Origin: Ooceraea biroi
Lineage: Eukaryota; Arthropoda; Insecta; Hymenoptera; Formicidae
DNA length: 64,000 bases
Reading direction: 5' to 3'
NCBI RefSeq assembly: GCF_003672135.1
Contig: NC_039517.1
Coordinates: 12,424,601 to 12,488,600, forward strand
The notes beneath the pieces were generated by a model, which saw only the letters and a list, made by a program, of their open reading frames with translations, was not told the origin of the DNA and did not search any database. Each line of letters begins with the position of its first letter. Positions within the stretch are counted from its first letter, which is position 1. Both the position numbers and the translations under genes were made by a program. Of this stretch, positions 20,963 to 32,826 are shown one piece after another.

Positions 20963-23184
20963 TCTTCCATATATAAAATGGAGACCGGAATGCGATCAGT
21001 TCGCGTAATTTTAAAAAAAAATGTATTCCTCCACAAAAAGGCAATAGCTCACAGGCCAAATGTGATAAGTATCAGCGAAGGCTCATAACCGCTAAATATC
21101 CGCAATGCAGTGAGCGGTTCTCCGCGCGGACAGAGACCATTCCGACAGATAAGAATCGAACAGCGGAAGAAGGAACTCGTATAGACGGTAAGCCGAATAG
21201 CTGAGAGCAGATGTTATCTCTCGCTCTCGATTCGTGCAGACGGTCAAACAACCCTTTGACTCTGCCGGGTGTAGTGTCGGGTGCGAATTCAGGAGCAGGA
21301 AGCCGACGTTCTGGTGCGGCCCACCATGAAAAAATCCTTCCTCGATTGGGGATGCAAAGATACATTACGCGGAGGGGCTGTTTGTTGTGTCCCTGCCATC
21401 GTGACACTGCACGGAAAGAAAGGTCAAGTCGTGTCAGGCGATACAAGCTGGTGGACGAACCTGCAGGTAAGGCTATTACTCGCCACCTTCGGAGACACTG
21501 CACAATAGATGGTGCCGTTCGAACCGTTTCTGCAAGCCATTAGCGATAGCCGCTTGCGATTGAAAAAGTGGATCCACTGGGGTCACCTGAAGATCATTTC
21601 ACCCGTGAAGTCGAAGAAGCTAAAGGGGATGCTTGGCGGGACAGAAAAAATCTGATTCGGCTTGGCCAGCCGATGGCCCGTCACTCGCTTTACTGCTGAA
21701 CGCGCTTGGCGGTGGGTCGACACGAATAGCAAGACCGTTGTCAAAAAAGGGAGCCGGTGGTAGAGGCTGTCAGACAGGGTGTGCTGAAACAACCCTCGTC
21801 GTCTGAGAAAGACGAAACAAGGTATTCCGTCAACGAGCGGATACTTCCATTTTGCTGATAGTGTTTTCTCCGTCTACTGACATCTGGAGACGGAGATCCG
21901 ACCTTCGAGAGCCCCGTAAGGTCACTGCCCCAACAGTTCAAAGTCACACGGACGGAATGAACCGCGGTTGTCATTGGACGAGAGCCAGCAGTCGCCATAG
22001 AAGAGCTGATTAAATCTACCATATCTTTTCCGGTCTGGTTTCGGTGCACTGCTAAAAGAAGCCACGCTCACCGAAGAGGTTAGTCCTCAATCCTTCCCTA
22101 AGACTGGAATATACCACGATTGCGAGAGCATCCCAGAAGATAGACAATCCCGATGCTGTAACGGTGATGCAGGTTATTCTCATAGAGAGAAGTCGGCCTG
22201 GACCTGAACTCCGCAGGTCCGCCATGCCCGATCGTCGCCCTGGCCACAGGGTCAAAAACGGTAACAGTGTGAGGTCCTCCAACGCTAACGGGGAGGCAGT
22301 CACTGAAAAGGGAAGGAAAAAAGGGAGAGAGAAGCGGAACACAGTAGAAGTGAGCAGTCGGTTATGATCTCCTTATGGCAAGGAGACATACCTAGGTCGT
22401 CGCCCCGGCCAGCAAGGGCCGGCTGCTCGTCTACGTTCCGTTCAGGGAGTCAACGGTACGGATACCTCGCCAGGCCCGTCCGAGAGTGTCGTAAAGTCCG
22501 CATGCGGGACAAGACTCGCCGGTCTTTGAATATCCTCCGACACCTCGCTGGATGTCGGGGAGTTACGACACTGCGTAAGCGAAAAATTTCGCTCACGGCT
22601 TGCACCAAGCGGCCACAAGGCGTAGAACAGGAAAATCCCGCGAAGATCCCACGTGGCGAATCCCTCGAAGTTCTGCGAGGTTAGAAAGCGCTCGCGTATC
22701 AACGACGCGGAGACTATAAGTCTGCTTGACGATCCTCGTGCGAACCTTACGCGCCATATGCTGCACTAATCACTGCTACACTAATCATACATGTGTATAT
22801 ATACCGGTAACAGGAAGCGGTAGATAGTCAGTAAAAAAGACGTAAATGCTCACCCAAAACCGGCAGATAAATATCGACATTCGATATAATATTGCGACAA
22901 TGGACACCGTATGAGAAAAGAACAAACATTAATTAATAATAGGTAATGCAATCTGAATGTGAGAAATATCGGGCGAACCTCGAGAGAGGTTAGGATCGCG
23001 GACACAATCCGCTGACGCTCACGGAATCTCTCCTGATGTGTATGCATGCGATTCCTCGATGAAATCAGCGAGCGTTCCCTCTGATGTCGTGACATGGTCA
23101 ATACTAAGACGATGAACGAAGAAAAACGAAAGAAAAAACATACAATACAACGAACTCTGTGGACTCTGCAAGAACAGAAAACAC

Positions 23185-23354
23185 AATGAGGTTACATGCG
23201 CGCGCAGCGCCGCGGGCCGTGCGCAGCGCGACGGGACTGAAGGGCCCCGTTTTTCCATTTTATTTATGGTTTTTAAAACTCTGTTGGATATGTAGTCAGC
23301 ACAGCATGACTACATAGTTCTTTATCCATCCGGACGAGACACCACGGCATAATT
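23185..23354. repeat. DIRS-like terminal inverted repeat, high-coordinate copy
   Basis: Mirrors 18409-18558; it differs by a GCCGCGGGCCGTGCGCA insertion near 23208-23225 and by ACCACGG in place of ACCAGG at the tip. Confidence 0.85.
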
Positions 23355-23398
23355 TGTGTAGGAAATTGTTTTATATGCATTACGTCTATAATATGAAA

Positions 23399-24744
23399 TG
23401 TCGGATTTTTTATCAATCGCAACTTTGTCACACTGAGAGAGATTATCTGTGAAACAGGTGTGTAATTCTTCCATTCTAGCTTTAGGTTTATAACCTATGT
23501 GAAGTTGACCCCCCAACATTAAAATTTTTTAAAAATGAGTACAGTACTGAGTGCCTCCCGAAGAGTTCTAGAGTACTCAGTCGATTTTAGAAAGAGTTCT
23601 GCCATTTAAAGTGACGAAAACACCATTTGAACACCTTGGGGGGCTAACTTCACGTTTGGTAAATTCAAACTGCTATAACTTCTTTATTTTAAACTTTAGC
23701 GCATCGATTGTTAAGGATAATTTAGAGTACTCGTCGGGGGGCTACCAGTACTCTCAATAGAATATCGAATTTGTAAAAACAATTTTACTCAGAACAATCT
23801 GGAAATTTTTCAAAACATTTTCTCGGAAATTTGGTGTTTTCTCAACAGTACTGGTAGCCCCCCGACGAGTACTATAGATTATCCTTAAGGATCGATGCTC
23901 GGAAATCGAAAATTAAAAAGATACAGCGCCTTGAAGTTACACGTTGGAAATATTTCTATGTTCCTCTGGGTGAACAATTGTTTTTACAAATTCGATAGTC
24001 TATTGAGAGTACTGGTAGCCCCCCAATGAGTACTATAGATTATCCTTAAGGATCGATGCTCGGAAATTGAAAATTAAAAAGATACAATGTCTTGAAGTTA
24101 CACGTTCGAAATATTTCCAACTTCAAGATGCTGTATCTTTTTAATTTTCGATTTCCGAGCATCGATCCTTAAGGATAATCTATAGTACTTGTCGGGGGGC
24201 TACCAGTACTGTTGAGAAAACACCAAATTTCCGAGAAAATGTTTTGAAAAATTTCCAGATTGTTCTGAGTAAAATTGTTTTTACAAATTCGATATTCTAT
24301 TGAGAGTACTGGTAGCCCCCCGACGAGTACTCTAAATTATCCTTAACAATCGATGCGCTAAAGTTTAAAATAAAGAAGTTATAGCAGTTTGAATTTACCA
24401 AACATGAAGTTAGCCCCCCAGGGTGTTCAAATGATGTTTTCGTCACTTTAAATGGCAGAACTCTTTCTAAAATCGACTGAGTACTCTAGAACTCTTCGGG
24501 GGGCACTCAGTACTCATTTTTTTTAATTTTAATGTTGGGGGGCCAACTTCACATAGGTACTTTTTGGTAATTTACCGCTATTGTTTTCTAAATATTCGGA
24601 TTACTGTTATTTCTACAGCAAACTGCCAAGAAACATATACAAATGAAGTTAGAATGGAAGATTTACGTAGCTGTTAGACAGATATTCTTTCACAATCAGT
24701 GTGACCAAGTTGCGATTGATAAAAAAATCCGACATTTCATATTA
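23399..24744. repeat. Giant palindrome, about 1.35 kb
   Basis: AATATGAAATGTCGGA near 23400 is mirrored near 24744; CTATGTGAAGTTG with a run of C near 23495 is mirrored near 24555; several copies of CTACCAGTACTCTCAATAG lie inside in both orientations. Centre near 24070-24110, where the halves also contain a direct duplication (GATTATCCTTAAGGATCGAT at about 23877 and 24043). No ORF of note. Probably a foldback element without coding capacity. Confidence 0.85.
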
Positions 24745-25019
24745 CACGATCTATAGATATAATTATATTATGCATTGTTCAGAAATGTGCTCGACATCGT
24801 TTCCGCACCTCTTTTTCGAAAAAGGTAAGCTTTCTAACGGACATATATGACATACATATTAATAATTTATAAGTATTCCGGAGGATACTTTAAAAAATTT
24901 CCTTATACTTTTACATTACGTGTTATATACTGAACAACAAGTCAAATGGGTGGGTATGTGTAAGTATTGTAATAATATATAGTATAATTTATTATTTTAT
25001 TATTTCTTTATATAATTCA

Positions 25020-25023
<4 letters not shown>

Positions 25024-25063
<40 letters not shown>

Positions 25064-25104
25064 CGTGCGTGCGTGTGTGTGTGTGTGTGTGTGGTGTGTG
25101 TGTG
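25024..25104. repeat. (GT)n microsatellite with GCGT variants
   Basis: Long TG run broken by GCGCGCGTGCGTGCGTGCG. Confidence 0.97.
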
Positions 25105-25664
25105 TCTCAATATTGTACGGCATATCAGCTGATCAGCGAGCAGCGAGCCGCAAGCCACAAGCGTTGGTCGCGTCGTCGCGAGCGAGCCTGAATGAGAGAA
25201 AGAGACAGAAGACGAAGATCAGTCTGTCTCTTTCTACTGCCCGAGCCCCGAAGTTGCCCGAGATCCCGAGCGTTCACGGACACGAGACGATAGATGTGTG
25301 CGTCACGCAGCTTCACGTGACATACCCTCTCCACTCCTATTCCGTGCTGGCAGCGGCCCGAATCTACCATCACTGTCGATAACGCCAACGCGGACGTCAA
25401 ATGCAATATAGATCTGTGGATCTGCCGCCGACACTGTAGTGTCGTTAATATATTAATATATTAAATATTAGTATATTAACGAACAAATTGGAAGAAGCCG
25501 AATCGATGAGAGTGCTCTCGATTCATTGTAAATGTAAAAAAACACGTGTTTTTTTGCTATTGAAATAAAAGACATTTCTTTATTTATCTTAAGAAACGAA
25601 AATTTATTTTACATATCAAAAATGATAATCACTCAGTATCAGAAATGTTAAAAAAACTGCTGCA
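25105..25664. other. GC-richer stretch, no gene recognised
   Basis: 25130-25430 is more GC-rich than its surroundings, but the ORF there starts inside the microsatellite and shows no similarity. An AT hairpin (TTAATATATTAATATATTAA) lies at about 25445-25480. Confidence 0.4.
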
Positions 25665-25669
25665 ACTTC

Positions 25670-26140
25670 TAAGACTTTCTAAGACGTTATAAAGACGTCT
25701 TTCTAATAAAGCCTTAAAGTCGTTTCTAAGACATCTTAAGGATGTCTTTCTGACAAAGTCTGAAAGACGTCTATCTTAAAATGTCTTAAGAACGACTTTC
25801 TGACAAAGTCTGAAAGACGTCTATCTTAAAACGTCTTAAGGACGACTTTCTGACAAAGTCTGAAAGGCGTCTATCTTAAAACGTCTTAAGGACGACTTTC
25901 TGACAAAGTCTGAAAAACGTCTATCTTAAAACGTTTTAAGGACGACTTTCTGACAAAGTCTTAAAGACGTCTATCTTAAAACGTCTTAAGGACGTCTTTC
26001 TAACAAAGTCATAAACATTTTTTTTAAAGATATCTTAAAGATATCTTTCTGATAATGAATTTAAGGCGTCTCTTTCACGACGTCTTAAGGACATCTTTCT
26101 GATATAGTCTCAAAGACGTCAGTTTTAAGACGTCTTTAAG
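25670..26140. repeat. 50-bp minisatellite, about 9 copies
   Basis: TGACAAAGTCTGAAAGACGT recurs exactly every 50 bases at 25751, 25801, 25851 and 25901, with diverged units on both sides. Each unit contains two half-units of the form GACG(T/A)CTTTC, so an older 25-base period is likely. Confidence 0.93.
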
Positions 26141-26446
26141 ATGTCATTTCGACATGCGTGTTATCTGGGAAATCGTTTAAAATGGTACATATTAGGAGAG
26201 CACTCGGGACATGTTATTTCGTCACGAGCAAATACCGAAGGGGATTCCAATTCTTCAATGCTGCTCGATATCGAAGACACACATTCTTCTGATTTTATGA
26301 CTGAGAATGAAAATATGATAGAAGATGACATATCTGATTCAACATTCACACCCATTAACATCAATGAAAGAAGAGAAAGCAGAGAAGAGAATAGCATGGA
26401 AGTAGAAAATGAGGAAGGTATAAAATATATGACACATTTTCCGTAA
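26141..26446 (+). other. Unrecognised acidic ORF, 101 codons
   Basis: Rich in Glu, Asp, Asn and Ser in its second half (SDFMTENENMIEDDISDS). No motif recognised. It starts directly at the end of the minisatellite and lies 235 bases before the next fragment. It may be an N-terminal part of the same decayed element or a chance frame. Confidence 0.2.
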
Positions 26447-26680
26447 TTTATGTATATAATTGCAAGTTTCATCTCGATACCGTATTGCATTATTTAGAAA
26501 CTATTAATTATTTTTTTACATTTATTTACTACTTTTTGCAATTGTACATTTAAACAGGCACTTATTATTAGTAGATTTAAATCAAGCAATACATGTTGCA
26601 AATTTAGCATTCCAGAAAAATTAATAAGTGGATATTCATTGATTAATCTTGTAAATGCAACATAACAATCATTTGGTAAT

Positions 26681-26962
26681 TTGCACAAATCTTTTACATT
26701 TGTAGTTTTAAATCTAAGTACGTATAAACCTAATGAAGAAGAAATTAATTTACTGCATGATTTGGAGCGAATGAATGCTGAAGAATGTGTTGAAGAAAAT
26801 GCACTATTTTATATTGCTGGTTATGTTGCACACCGATTTCGAAATCGTTATAATTTAGGATGCTCAACGAAAACTCTTTCAAATTCACAATCATTGGAAA
26901 AAAGTTCTTGGCTTTATTTTGTATCGAAAGGGAATTATATGTACCCTTCTGAAAATTTCTAA
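26681..26962 (+). pseudogene. P-element/THAP-type transposase C-terminal fragment (tentative)
   Basis: The frame contains EENALFYIAGYVAHRFRNRY and, 29 residues on, WLYFVSKGNYMYPSENF, a block I associate with the C terminus of THAP/P-type transposases of insects. The usual region before it is not readable in one frame and a stop follows at 26962. No terminal repeats found. Confidence 0.4.
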
Positions 26963-27529
26963 GTCTTAGCAGATGGGTTCTACTGGTATTAAATAAAGGC
27001 GTTGCTTTATAAAGATAAACTTTATATTTGATCGACTGCTTACAACGTCGGATCCGTATGCATATCAAAACTGAACAAAACTTCGAATAACGAAAGAAGA
27101 AGAACTTAAAACCAAACAATTAACATAGAAAGGCAAACGCACTAAAATCATCGAATCAAAACTAAAGAAAACTAAAAGTCACTAAAAAATAAACTATCTC
27201 TAGTAATAGTACATTAACCAAAAGAACTAAATTTAATTTATGTTAATTGTATAACACTAATATTAAGAAGCTGCTAAGATAATGGAAAAAGAATTCAACA
27301 TATTTCATGGCAATTTGTTAAATAAAGGAACATATATATTTGATAAATTGACGGATATAGTTTATAAAAAAATATATAATAAGTTTCCCCGAGAAGTTAT
27401 CGCCTGTTTGGTGCATACCAGAACATATACGTTTAAAAGCAATGAACAGAGATATTAAACACAACAATACTATTAGAAAACATAAACACTTATATAAATT
27501 ATATAATAAAAACGAAATAAATAATAATT
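26963..27529. other. AT-rich, no gene recognised
   Basis: Only short low-complexity frames. Confidence 0.5.
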
Positions 27530-27909
27530 GGTAATTATGCATTTTAGGGGAGTCAGCTCCGATGACCTTGACCTTGACATATATTATACAGGTGACCCTC
27601 CTGAGTGACCTTCAAAAGGTTTTAGCCGTCGCTCGTTGTTCATTAAAAAGTTATTAACAAAAGAAGTTTAATAGTTTTCACTCCAAAGTTTTGTTATTTA
27701 TTTTATGTGGATATCGCTCCCGCGAAGCGGGATGAAAACGAGCACTCAACTGTCGCTTAACATTAACGAGCGTATGTGTCCGAGGCTTTATTCATTAAAC
27801 AAATGATTTAATTTATACAAACATATAATTTATTAAACAGTGAACAAAGCTGTTTTATACAACATAATGTGTAATGAAGCGAAAATTTTATTTTAATTTA
27901 TATTTTAAT

Positions 27910-28955
27910 TTATGATTCCTCATTCGCAGGTGTACTATTTTCATTGAGGGGATATAACTGTGCCATTATTTCAAAAAATGTACATATACGTTCAGAGTAC
28001 TGAAATTTACGTTTGAATACAAACTCGGCCAAATAATGTACATAATGATAATTACGAGTTCCAAATTTGGGTATTGCATGTCGAATATCACGCCATACAC
28101 GTTCTATATTTTGTGTATGAACTCCTGTATGAGGATCAACGAAATGTTCACTATGATTCACAACTTGATGCGTGTAATGTTCTTTTAATTCATTATATGC
28201 TTTCCAGCAGTCGCTATGAATAATAGTACCCGGTGCAATATGACGAAGTATAATCGGCGTAAGAATTTGAGATGAACGTTGTTCAACAGGAACAACAAAG
28301 AATCTGCCAGTATGCCGTTCAATTCCTCCAAATAACCATTGACCCGTAATAAGACGTTCACGATGATACTTGCGTCTTCCAAATTTTGCTTCGTCAATTT
28401 CAACAATCACATTTAAACCACCAATTTGCTCTTCATTATGCGACAACCATTGTGCAAGAAGCTATATGAAAATACACAGTAACAAAGACAATGTATACAA
28501 TATAAATAATGTATGCAATAAATAGCTGTGTAATAGCAATAAATGTAGAAAATAAAAACTACTTCTCGACAAAAATTTATCCAGTCAACTGCTGTGTGAG
28601 ACGTAATAGATAATTCTTGTTGTAAAATTAATTGTCGTGGAGAATTTAATAGCAGGAAGTAGCAAATTAAACGACAAATTCTTGGCAAATCCAGTGCAGC
28701 TCGTACAAACCATGTATTAGTTAAAGCACTAATCTTAAAGTTGCACGTTTTTCTAATTCGTTTTCTGCCACGAACTTTTTTATAGTACATATTACTGCAG
28801 TGCATCATAAGCGACTGCGACTGCTCAACATTTAAATGCACAAGTTTGTTGCACCGAGGACACGTTATTTGATTACGAATAACTTTCTTCTGTGCCAGAA
28901 ATGCAATTAATTCTTTATAATCATATGTTAAATGAAGAAACTCGTGGAATAACAT
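27910..28955 (-). CDS. Merlin (ISXO2/IS1595-like) transposase, two exons, open
   Basis: Exon 1 28955-28563 and exon 2 28461-27910, separated by a 101-base intron (28562-28462) with GTAG...ATATAG borders. The join is in phase and gives 315 codons including the stop, normal for Merlin. N-terminal zinc-ribbon pair (CPRC near residue 33; two further cysteines about 20-40 residues on), then the DDE domain: EIDEAKFGRRKYHRERL, IHSDCWKAYNEL and QNIERVWRDIRHAIP carry the D, D and E. Start at ATG 28955. No stop or frameshift seen, so this copy may encode a functional enzyme. Confidence 0.85.
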
Positions 28956-29349
28956 AGTGCATAGAAGTTAACGACTCCGGTACTCACGGACAACTACACG
29001 AAACGTAGCACAATATAAAAACAGGGAATAGGTTGGGTTAGATTAGATTTTTTGGAAGTGGCGCCCCCCGAAGCGGAGCGGAACACACTGTATCCACGCA
29101 TGTACTTTGCAAAATAAAAAACAGGGGATGGGTTGGGTTAGGTGTCATTTAAAGCAGTGAATCGTTAATATATAGAATAGAATTCGCATGCGTTTTCGAC
29201 TGTAGAATTGTACCAATGACTCGATAATCTTTGCGTGGGGCGGGTAATGCAGGGCAAAGCCCGTCCACCTACACTCTCGCCGAAAAAAATAGAAACGAAC
29301 TGCAGGGGGACTAGGAACGAATGACATGGGGGCCGTGTGGGATGGTATT

Positions 29350-29520
29350 GGCATCGTTTTCAGCCCGCTTCGCGGGAGGACGGGACGCAGGGGCTTCGCC
29401 CCCCCCCCGCCGGAGCCAGTGTAACAAACACACAGATTTTGATCACTTGGTACACGGCACGGATCCCGGCGGGGGGAGGGGCGAAGCCCCTCCCTCCCCG
29501 CCCTCCCGCGAAGCAGGCTG
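29350..29520. repeat. GC-rich imperfect hairpin inside Merlin element
   Basis: CGGGAGGACGGGACGCAGGGGCTTCGCC is roughly mirrored by GGGGCGAAGCCCCTCCCTCC and GCCCTCCCGCG. Strongly GC-rich within an AT-rich genome. ORFs across it (29321-29594) are by-products of composition. Confidence 0.75.
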
Positions 29521-29906
29521 AAAACCGAGCGTATATGTCCGGGGCTCCAATTTCAGAAAATATAACCGGTAATTATACACATAAGGAGACATAAGTTTCG
29601 AAAATATAGTAGTTATTTTGAATATGAACGAACAAAATTTATTTAAAGCAGTGAATTATTAATATATAGAATAGTTTATTTATAAATACAAAGTATTCTT
29701 TATTTTAACCAAAACACAAAACAGGTGTATACAAATTATTTTCTGCTTTAATCGAGTTAATGTTAGGTTTAATTTTTGTTAATAACTTTTTAATGAACAA
29801 CAAGCGACGGCTAAAACCTTTTGAAGGTCACTCAGGAGGGTACTGTTGACAATATATGTTAAGGTCAAGGTCATCAGAGCTGACTCCCCTAAAATGCATA
29901 ATTACC

Positions 29907-30124
29907 ATCCCTCCTTACTCTTTTTCTCTTATTAGCGTACAATTAGGTAGTAATTATAATTAACTATGATGTTTAGATTACATGTGAAAAACATCTTTGT
30001 ATCATGAAAGATAGTATAGTATATTTGTCCCCCATGCTGACAATTAGTTATTTGTGCATCACAAAACACGTATCTGTTACGTAACGTACGTAATTATTCA
30101 TTATTATTTTTTATACAAATAAAC
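29907..30124. other. No gene seen
   Basis: Short AT-rich spacer between Merlin and a foldback repeat. Confidence 0.5.
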
Positions 30125-30511
30125 AAATTGTTTTTTCAACCAAACTAGCAAATTTTATAGTGTAATTGGCACAACGTTTCGATCGAGAATCCACTTTTCT
30201 TCAGGTAAAAAATACAATATTGGTTAAAAATTCTAATCAAAGATTAAAAGAGGTTAGGTTACATATTCAGATTTAAGTTAGATAAATATGTTTAACATTG
30301 CATCAAACTTCCACGTAAGTTTCATATGTTACATATGTTTAACATATTTATTTAAGTCAAATCTGAATATGTAACCTAATCTCTCTTAATCTTTGGTTAG
30401 AATTTGTAGCCAATATTGTCTTTTTCAGCTGAAGAGGATCGAATTCTCGAACGAAACGTTATGACGGTTACACAATAAATATTGCCAGTTTGATCGCAAA
30501 AAAAACAATTT
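30125..30511. mobile_element. Foldback/MITE repeat of the ACGTTTCG family
   Basis: AAATTGTTTTTTC at 30125 is mirrored at 30511; inner words CACAACGTTTCGATCGAGAA and TCTCGAACGAAACGTTATGA face each other, then CTAATCAAAGATTAA and TTACATATTCAGAT are mirrored. It shares the AACGTTTCGA core with repeats at 39290-39441 and 51792-52292. Confidence 0.75.
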
Positions 30512-30656
30512 TTTCATTTGTATTTCATTATTATTGGCAAACAGTTATTTATTTGCATTATTATTTGATACTTATATTACAACTTTTTATCAATTAGGTT
30601 TAAGATTTTGTTATAATATTACACATTTTAAAGTTTTAAATTTAGTTGTATTATTA

Positions 30657-31944
30657 TTAGGTTGGTAAGAAAATAATGTCGGTTTTTAACTTGTAACTTT
30701 AAACGCATATATCTCAGCTCAGAGTAAAGTGTATTAATCGAAATTATAACCATTACAATCAACCCCTTTTTTTCCAACGAGAAACAAGTTTATTTATTCC
30801 GGTAACGTAGAATTCCAACGTCTTGGAATCGATAAACTCTCGGAAGGCACTTTCAACAGCACCGTGGTTGTTGAAGACTTTCTCTTGCAGGAAGTGGTCG
30901 AGGTGCTTAAAAAAGTGGTAGTCGGTTGGCGAGAGGTCTGGCGAGTATGGTGGGTGAGCCAGAGTTTCATAGCCTAATTTATTCAGTTTCTGCAGCGTCG
31001 TTTGTGCGACGTGTGGCCGGGCATTATCGTGAAGAAGAATAGGACCTTTTCTATTGACCAATGCCGGGCGCAGGCGTTGCAGTTTGCGGTGCATTTCGTC
31101 GATTTCTTGACAATACTTCTCTGCCGTGATGGTTTCGCCTGGATTCAGGAAGTTGTAGTGTATCAGACCGGCTGACGACCACCAAACCGTCACCATGGTC
31201 TTCCTTTGGTGCAGCTTCGGCTTTGGGAAGTGTTGTGGAGCTTCGCCATGGTTCAACCACTGTGCTAAGCGCCGCCGATTGTCGTATAGAATCCATTTTT
31301 CATCGCATGTCACAATGTGATCGAGGAATGGATCGTTGTTGTTGCGTAAAAGAAGTGCAGAGCACACTTCATAACGACGATTTTTTAAATTTTCATTCAA
31401 TTCATGCGGCACCCATTTGTCGAGCTTTTTTTATTTTCCAAGTTGTCTGAGGTGGTCCAGAACTGTTGGATGACTTACATCTAATTTTACAGCAAGCTCT
31501 CGAATCGTTATGCGCGGATCTGCCTCGACCAACACCTTTAATTCGTCGTTGTCAATTGTCGATGGACGTCCACGACCTTCTTCATCTTCAAGGCTCTCAT
31601 CTCTATTCCGAAATTTTTGAAACCAACGTTGCATCGTACGTTCGTTTGCGGTTCCCTGGCCGAATGCGCTGTTGATGTTACGAGTCGCCTCTGCTGCTTT
31701 ATGGCCTAGTTTGAACTCGTACAAGAATATCGCTCGCAATTGTTTCTTTTCCATCATAAATTCTATAAATAATAATGGATACAAAATAATAATAAAAATA
31801 AAACCAATAGCAGAGTAATATAGAGCGAAATCTGCGCTTTAAAATGGTACATGAAATGAATATATTAAAAGAAATATTTATTTCAAAAACAAGTAGCAAA
31901 GTCAAATAATATATAAAACCGACATTATTTTCCTACCAACCTAA
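30657..31944 (-). mobile_element. DD34D mariner of Hsmar1/cecropia type
   Basis: Ends TTAGGTTGGTAAGAAAATAA, inverted on both sides, flanked by TA (30655-30656 and 31945-31946). 1288 bases. Confidence 0.95.
30759..31754 (-). pseudogene. Hsmar1-like mariner transposase, one internal stop
   Basis: Opens at ATG 31754 (MEKKQLRAIFLYEFKLG) and reads in one frame, except for a TAA at 31431-31433 just before KKLDKWVPHELNE. Catalytic motifs: IVTCDEKWILYDNRRR, ILLHDNARPHVAQ and YSPDLSPTDYHFF, 34 residues between the last two aspartates. It closely resembles the transposase half of human SETMAR, as insect cecropia-group mariners do. The C terminus is altered after SRWKK, where a frame change yields an early TGA; the usual terminal FD-containing tail is lost. 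Confidence 0.88.
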
Positions 31945-32097
31945 TATTATACATTCTCATCAATATTATGTTTGAATTCCGTGCCACTTTTGGGGCAAAT
32001 TTTTCATTGACTCTTAGTGTATTCTTGCCGCCATTATGCGCAATGTTTCACTTGTATACTTACACCATGGGAGTTACGGGAATTGTAAGAGTACGAC

Positions 32098-32557
32098 TTG
32101 TTTATGACTGAGAATGTAATTCTGAGAGTTGTCGCGGACGAAATCATGAAGCATAGCGCGTTGTTAGGAAGGAACAGTTTGCGAGCGTTAGGATTAGGTT
32201 TAATTAAGTTATCGAATGAGAAACAATTGGTTATGAAAGAAATTGTGAATATTGAGCCGACTTTATTTAGTAGTAGTAGTGACATAAATAAGTTAGATAT
32301 AAACCCGGAATTGCTACTTGACGTAAAGGAAAGGATCAAAGAAAAAATTCGAATGGCATACTTGGAAGACCCAGAATTGCCAAAGATTAAAGCAGAATTG
32401 AAATCGGAAATTAAGAAACAGTAACCATTTTATTTTGCGCTGAGTAGATTATCTTATGAAGAAAAAAATAAAGTGCGAGAGATTATTGAAGGTTTGCTAG
32501 GTCGCAATATTATAATTTCGTTCGTTGAACTCTGAATATGCTTCTAGGATTGTTTTG
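32098..32557 (+). pseudogene. Ty3/gypsy pol fragment 1 (protease end to RT start)
   Basis: ILRVVADEIM and LLGRNSLRALGLGLIKL fit the C-terminal part of a retropepsin; LSYEEKNKVREIIEGLLGRN is the conserved entry to the gypsy reverse transcriptase. A TAA at about 32422-32424 and a frame change near 32510 break it. The fragment ends at the copia insertion (target GTAAA at 32558-32562) and continues at 39893 and again at 42873, so the three pieces were once one gene. Confidence 0.75.
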
Positions 32558-32562
32558 GTAAA

Positions 32563-32810
32563 TGTTGAGGAGTATACGTGCAGTACAATTGCAGCGAGCT
32601 GATAGATGGCTATAGTGTGTTTAGTTTGCACAAGCGCCTTAAGATATACAAGTTCAGTTGAGTTAAGTTAAAAGTAAGACAACGCGACTGATAAAATAAC
32701 ATGCAAGTTTTACTGCATTCTTTTGTTAAATGTATATTACACAAAAAATATAAGTGTTCTATATACAAATATTAAACTTGTTGAATCCACTGTGACTACG
32801 GGGCACAACA
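32563..32810 (+). repeat. Copia 5' LTR
   Basis: 248 bases, starts TGTTGAGGAGTATACGTGCA and ends CGGGGCACAACA. Confidence 0.95.
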
Positions 32811-32826
32811 GGTTATGGGCCCAGAG
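32811..32826 (+). promoter_or_regulatory. Copia primer-binding site
   Basis: GGTTATGGGCCCAGAG directly follows the 5' LTR and resembles the initiator-methionine tRNA complement used by copia elements. Confidence 0.6.

Larger units (their letters stand above)
18368..23354 (-). mobile_element. DIRS-like tyrosine-recombinase-type retroelement, decayed, about 5.0 kb
   Basis: Three structural signs of DIRS elements are present. Inverted terminal repeats share about 150 bases (18409-18558 and 23185-23354). An internal complementary region at 18631-18745 reads as the reverse complement of the right outer end joined to the left outer end. Degenerate reverse transcriptase and RNase H motifs of DIRS type lie on the minus strand between. 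Base composition is near balanced, unlike the AT-rich surroundings. The 5' side of the element is therefore at 23354. I could not recognise a tyrosine recombinase or gag with confidence. All frames are broken. Confidence 0.7.
27530..29906 (-). mobile_element. Merlin element with about 130-bp TIRs
   Basis: Left end GGTAATTATGCATTTTAGGG, mirrored at 29906; similarity between arms continues for about 130 bases (27530-27665 and 29770-29906) through GAGTGACCTTCAAAAGGTTT. A clean 8-9-bp target duplication could not be read. The element carries one spliced ISXO2-type transposase gene and a GC-rich hairpin block. Confidence 0.85.

Noticed and set aside
18993..22702. Many ORFs of 60-180 codons on both strands
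   Set aside because: Apart from the DIRS RT/RNase H pieces on the minus strand they show no motif; the balanced base composition leaves long chance frames.
25029..25382. 117-codon ORF starting in the GT tract
   Set aside because: The first third is the microsatellite translated as Cys-Val; the rest has no similarity or splice signals.
29321..29594. Overlapping 66- and 85-codon ORFs
   Set aside because: They follow the GC-rich hairpin of the Merlin element and look compositional.
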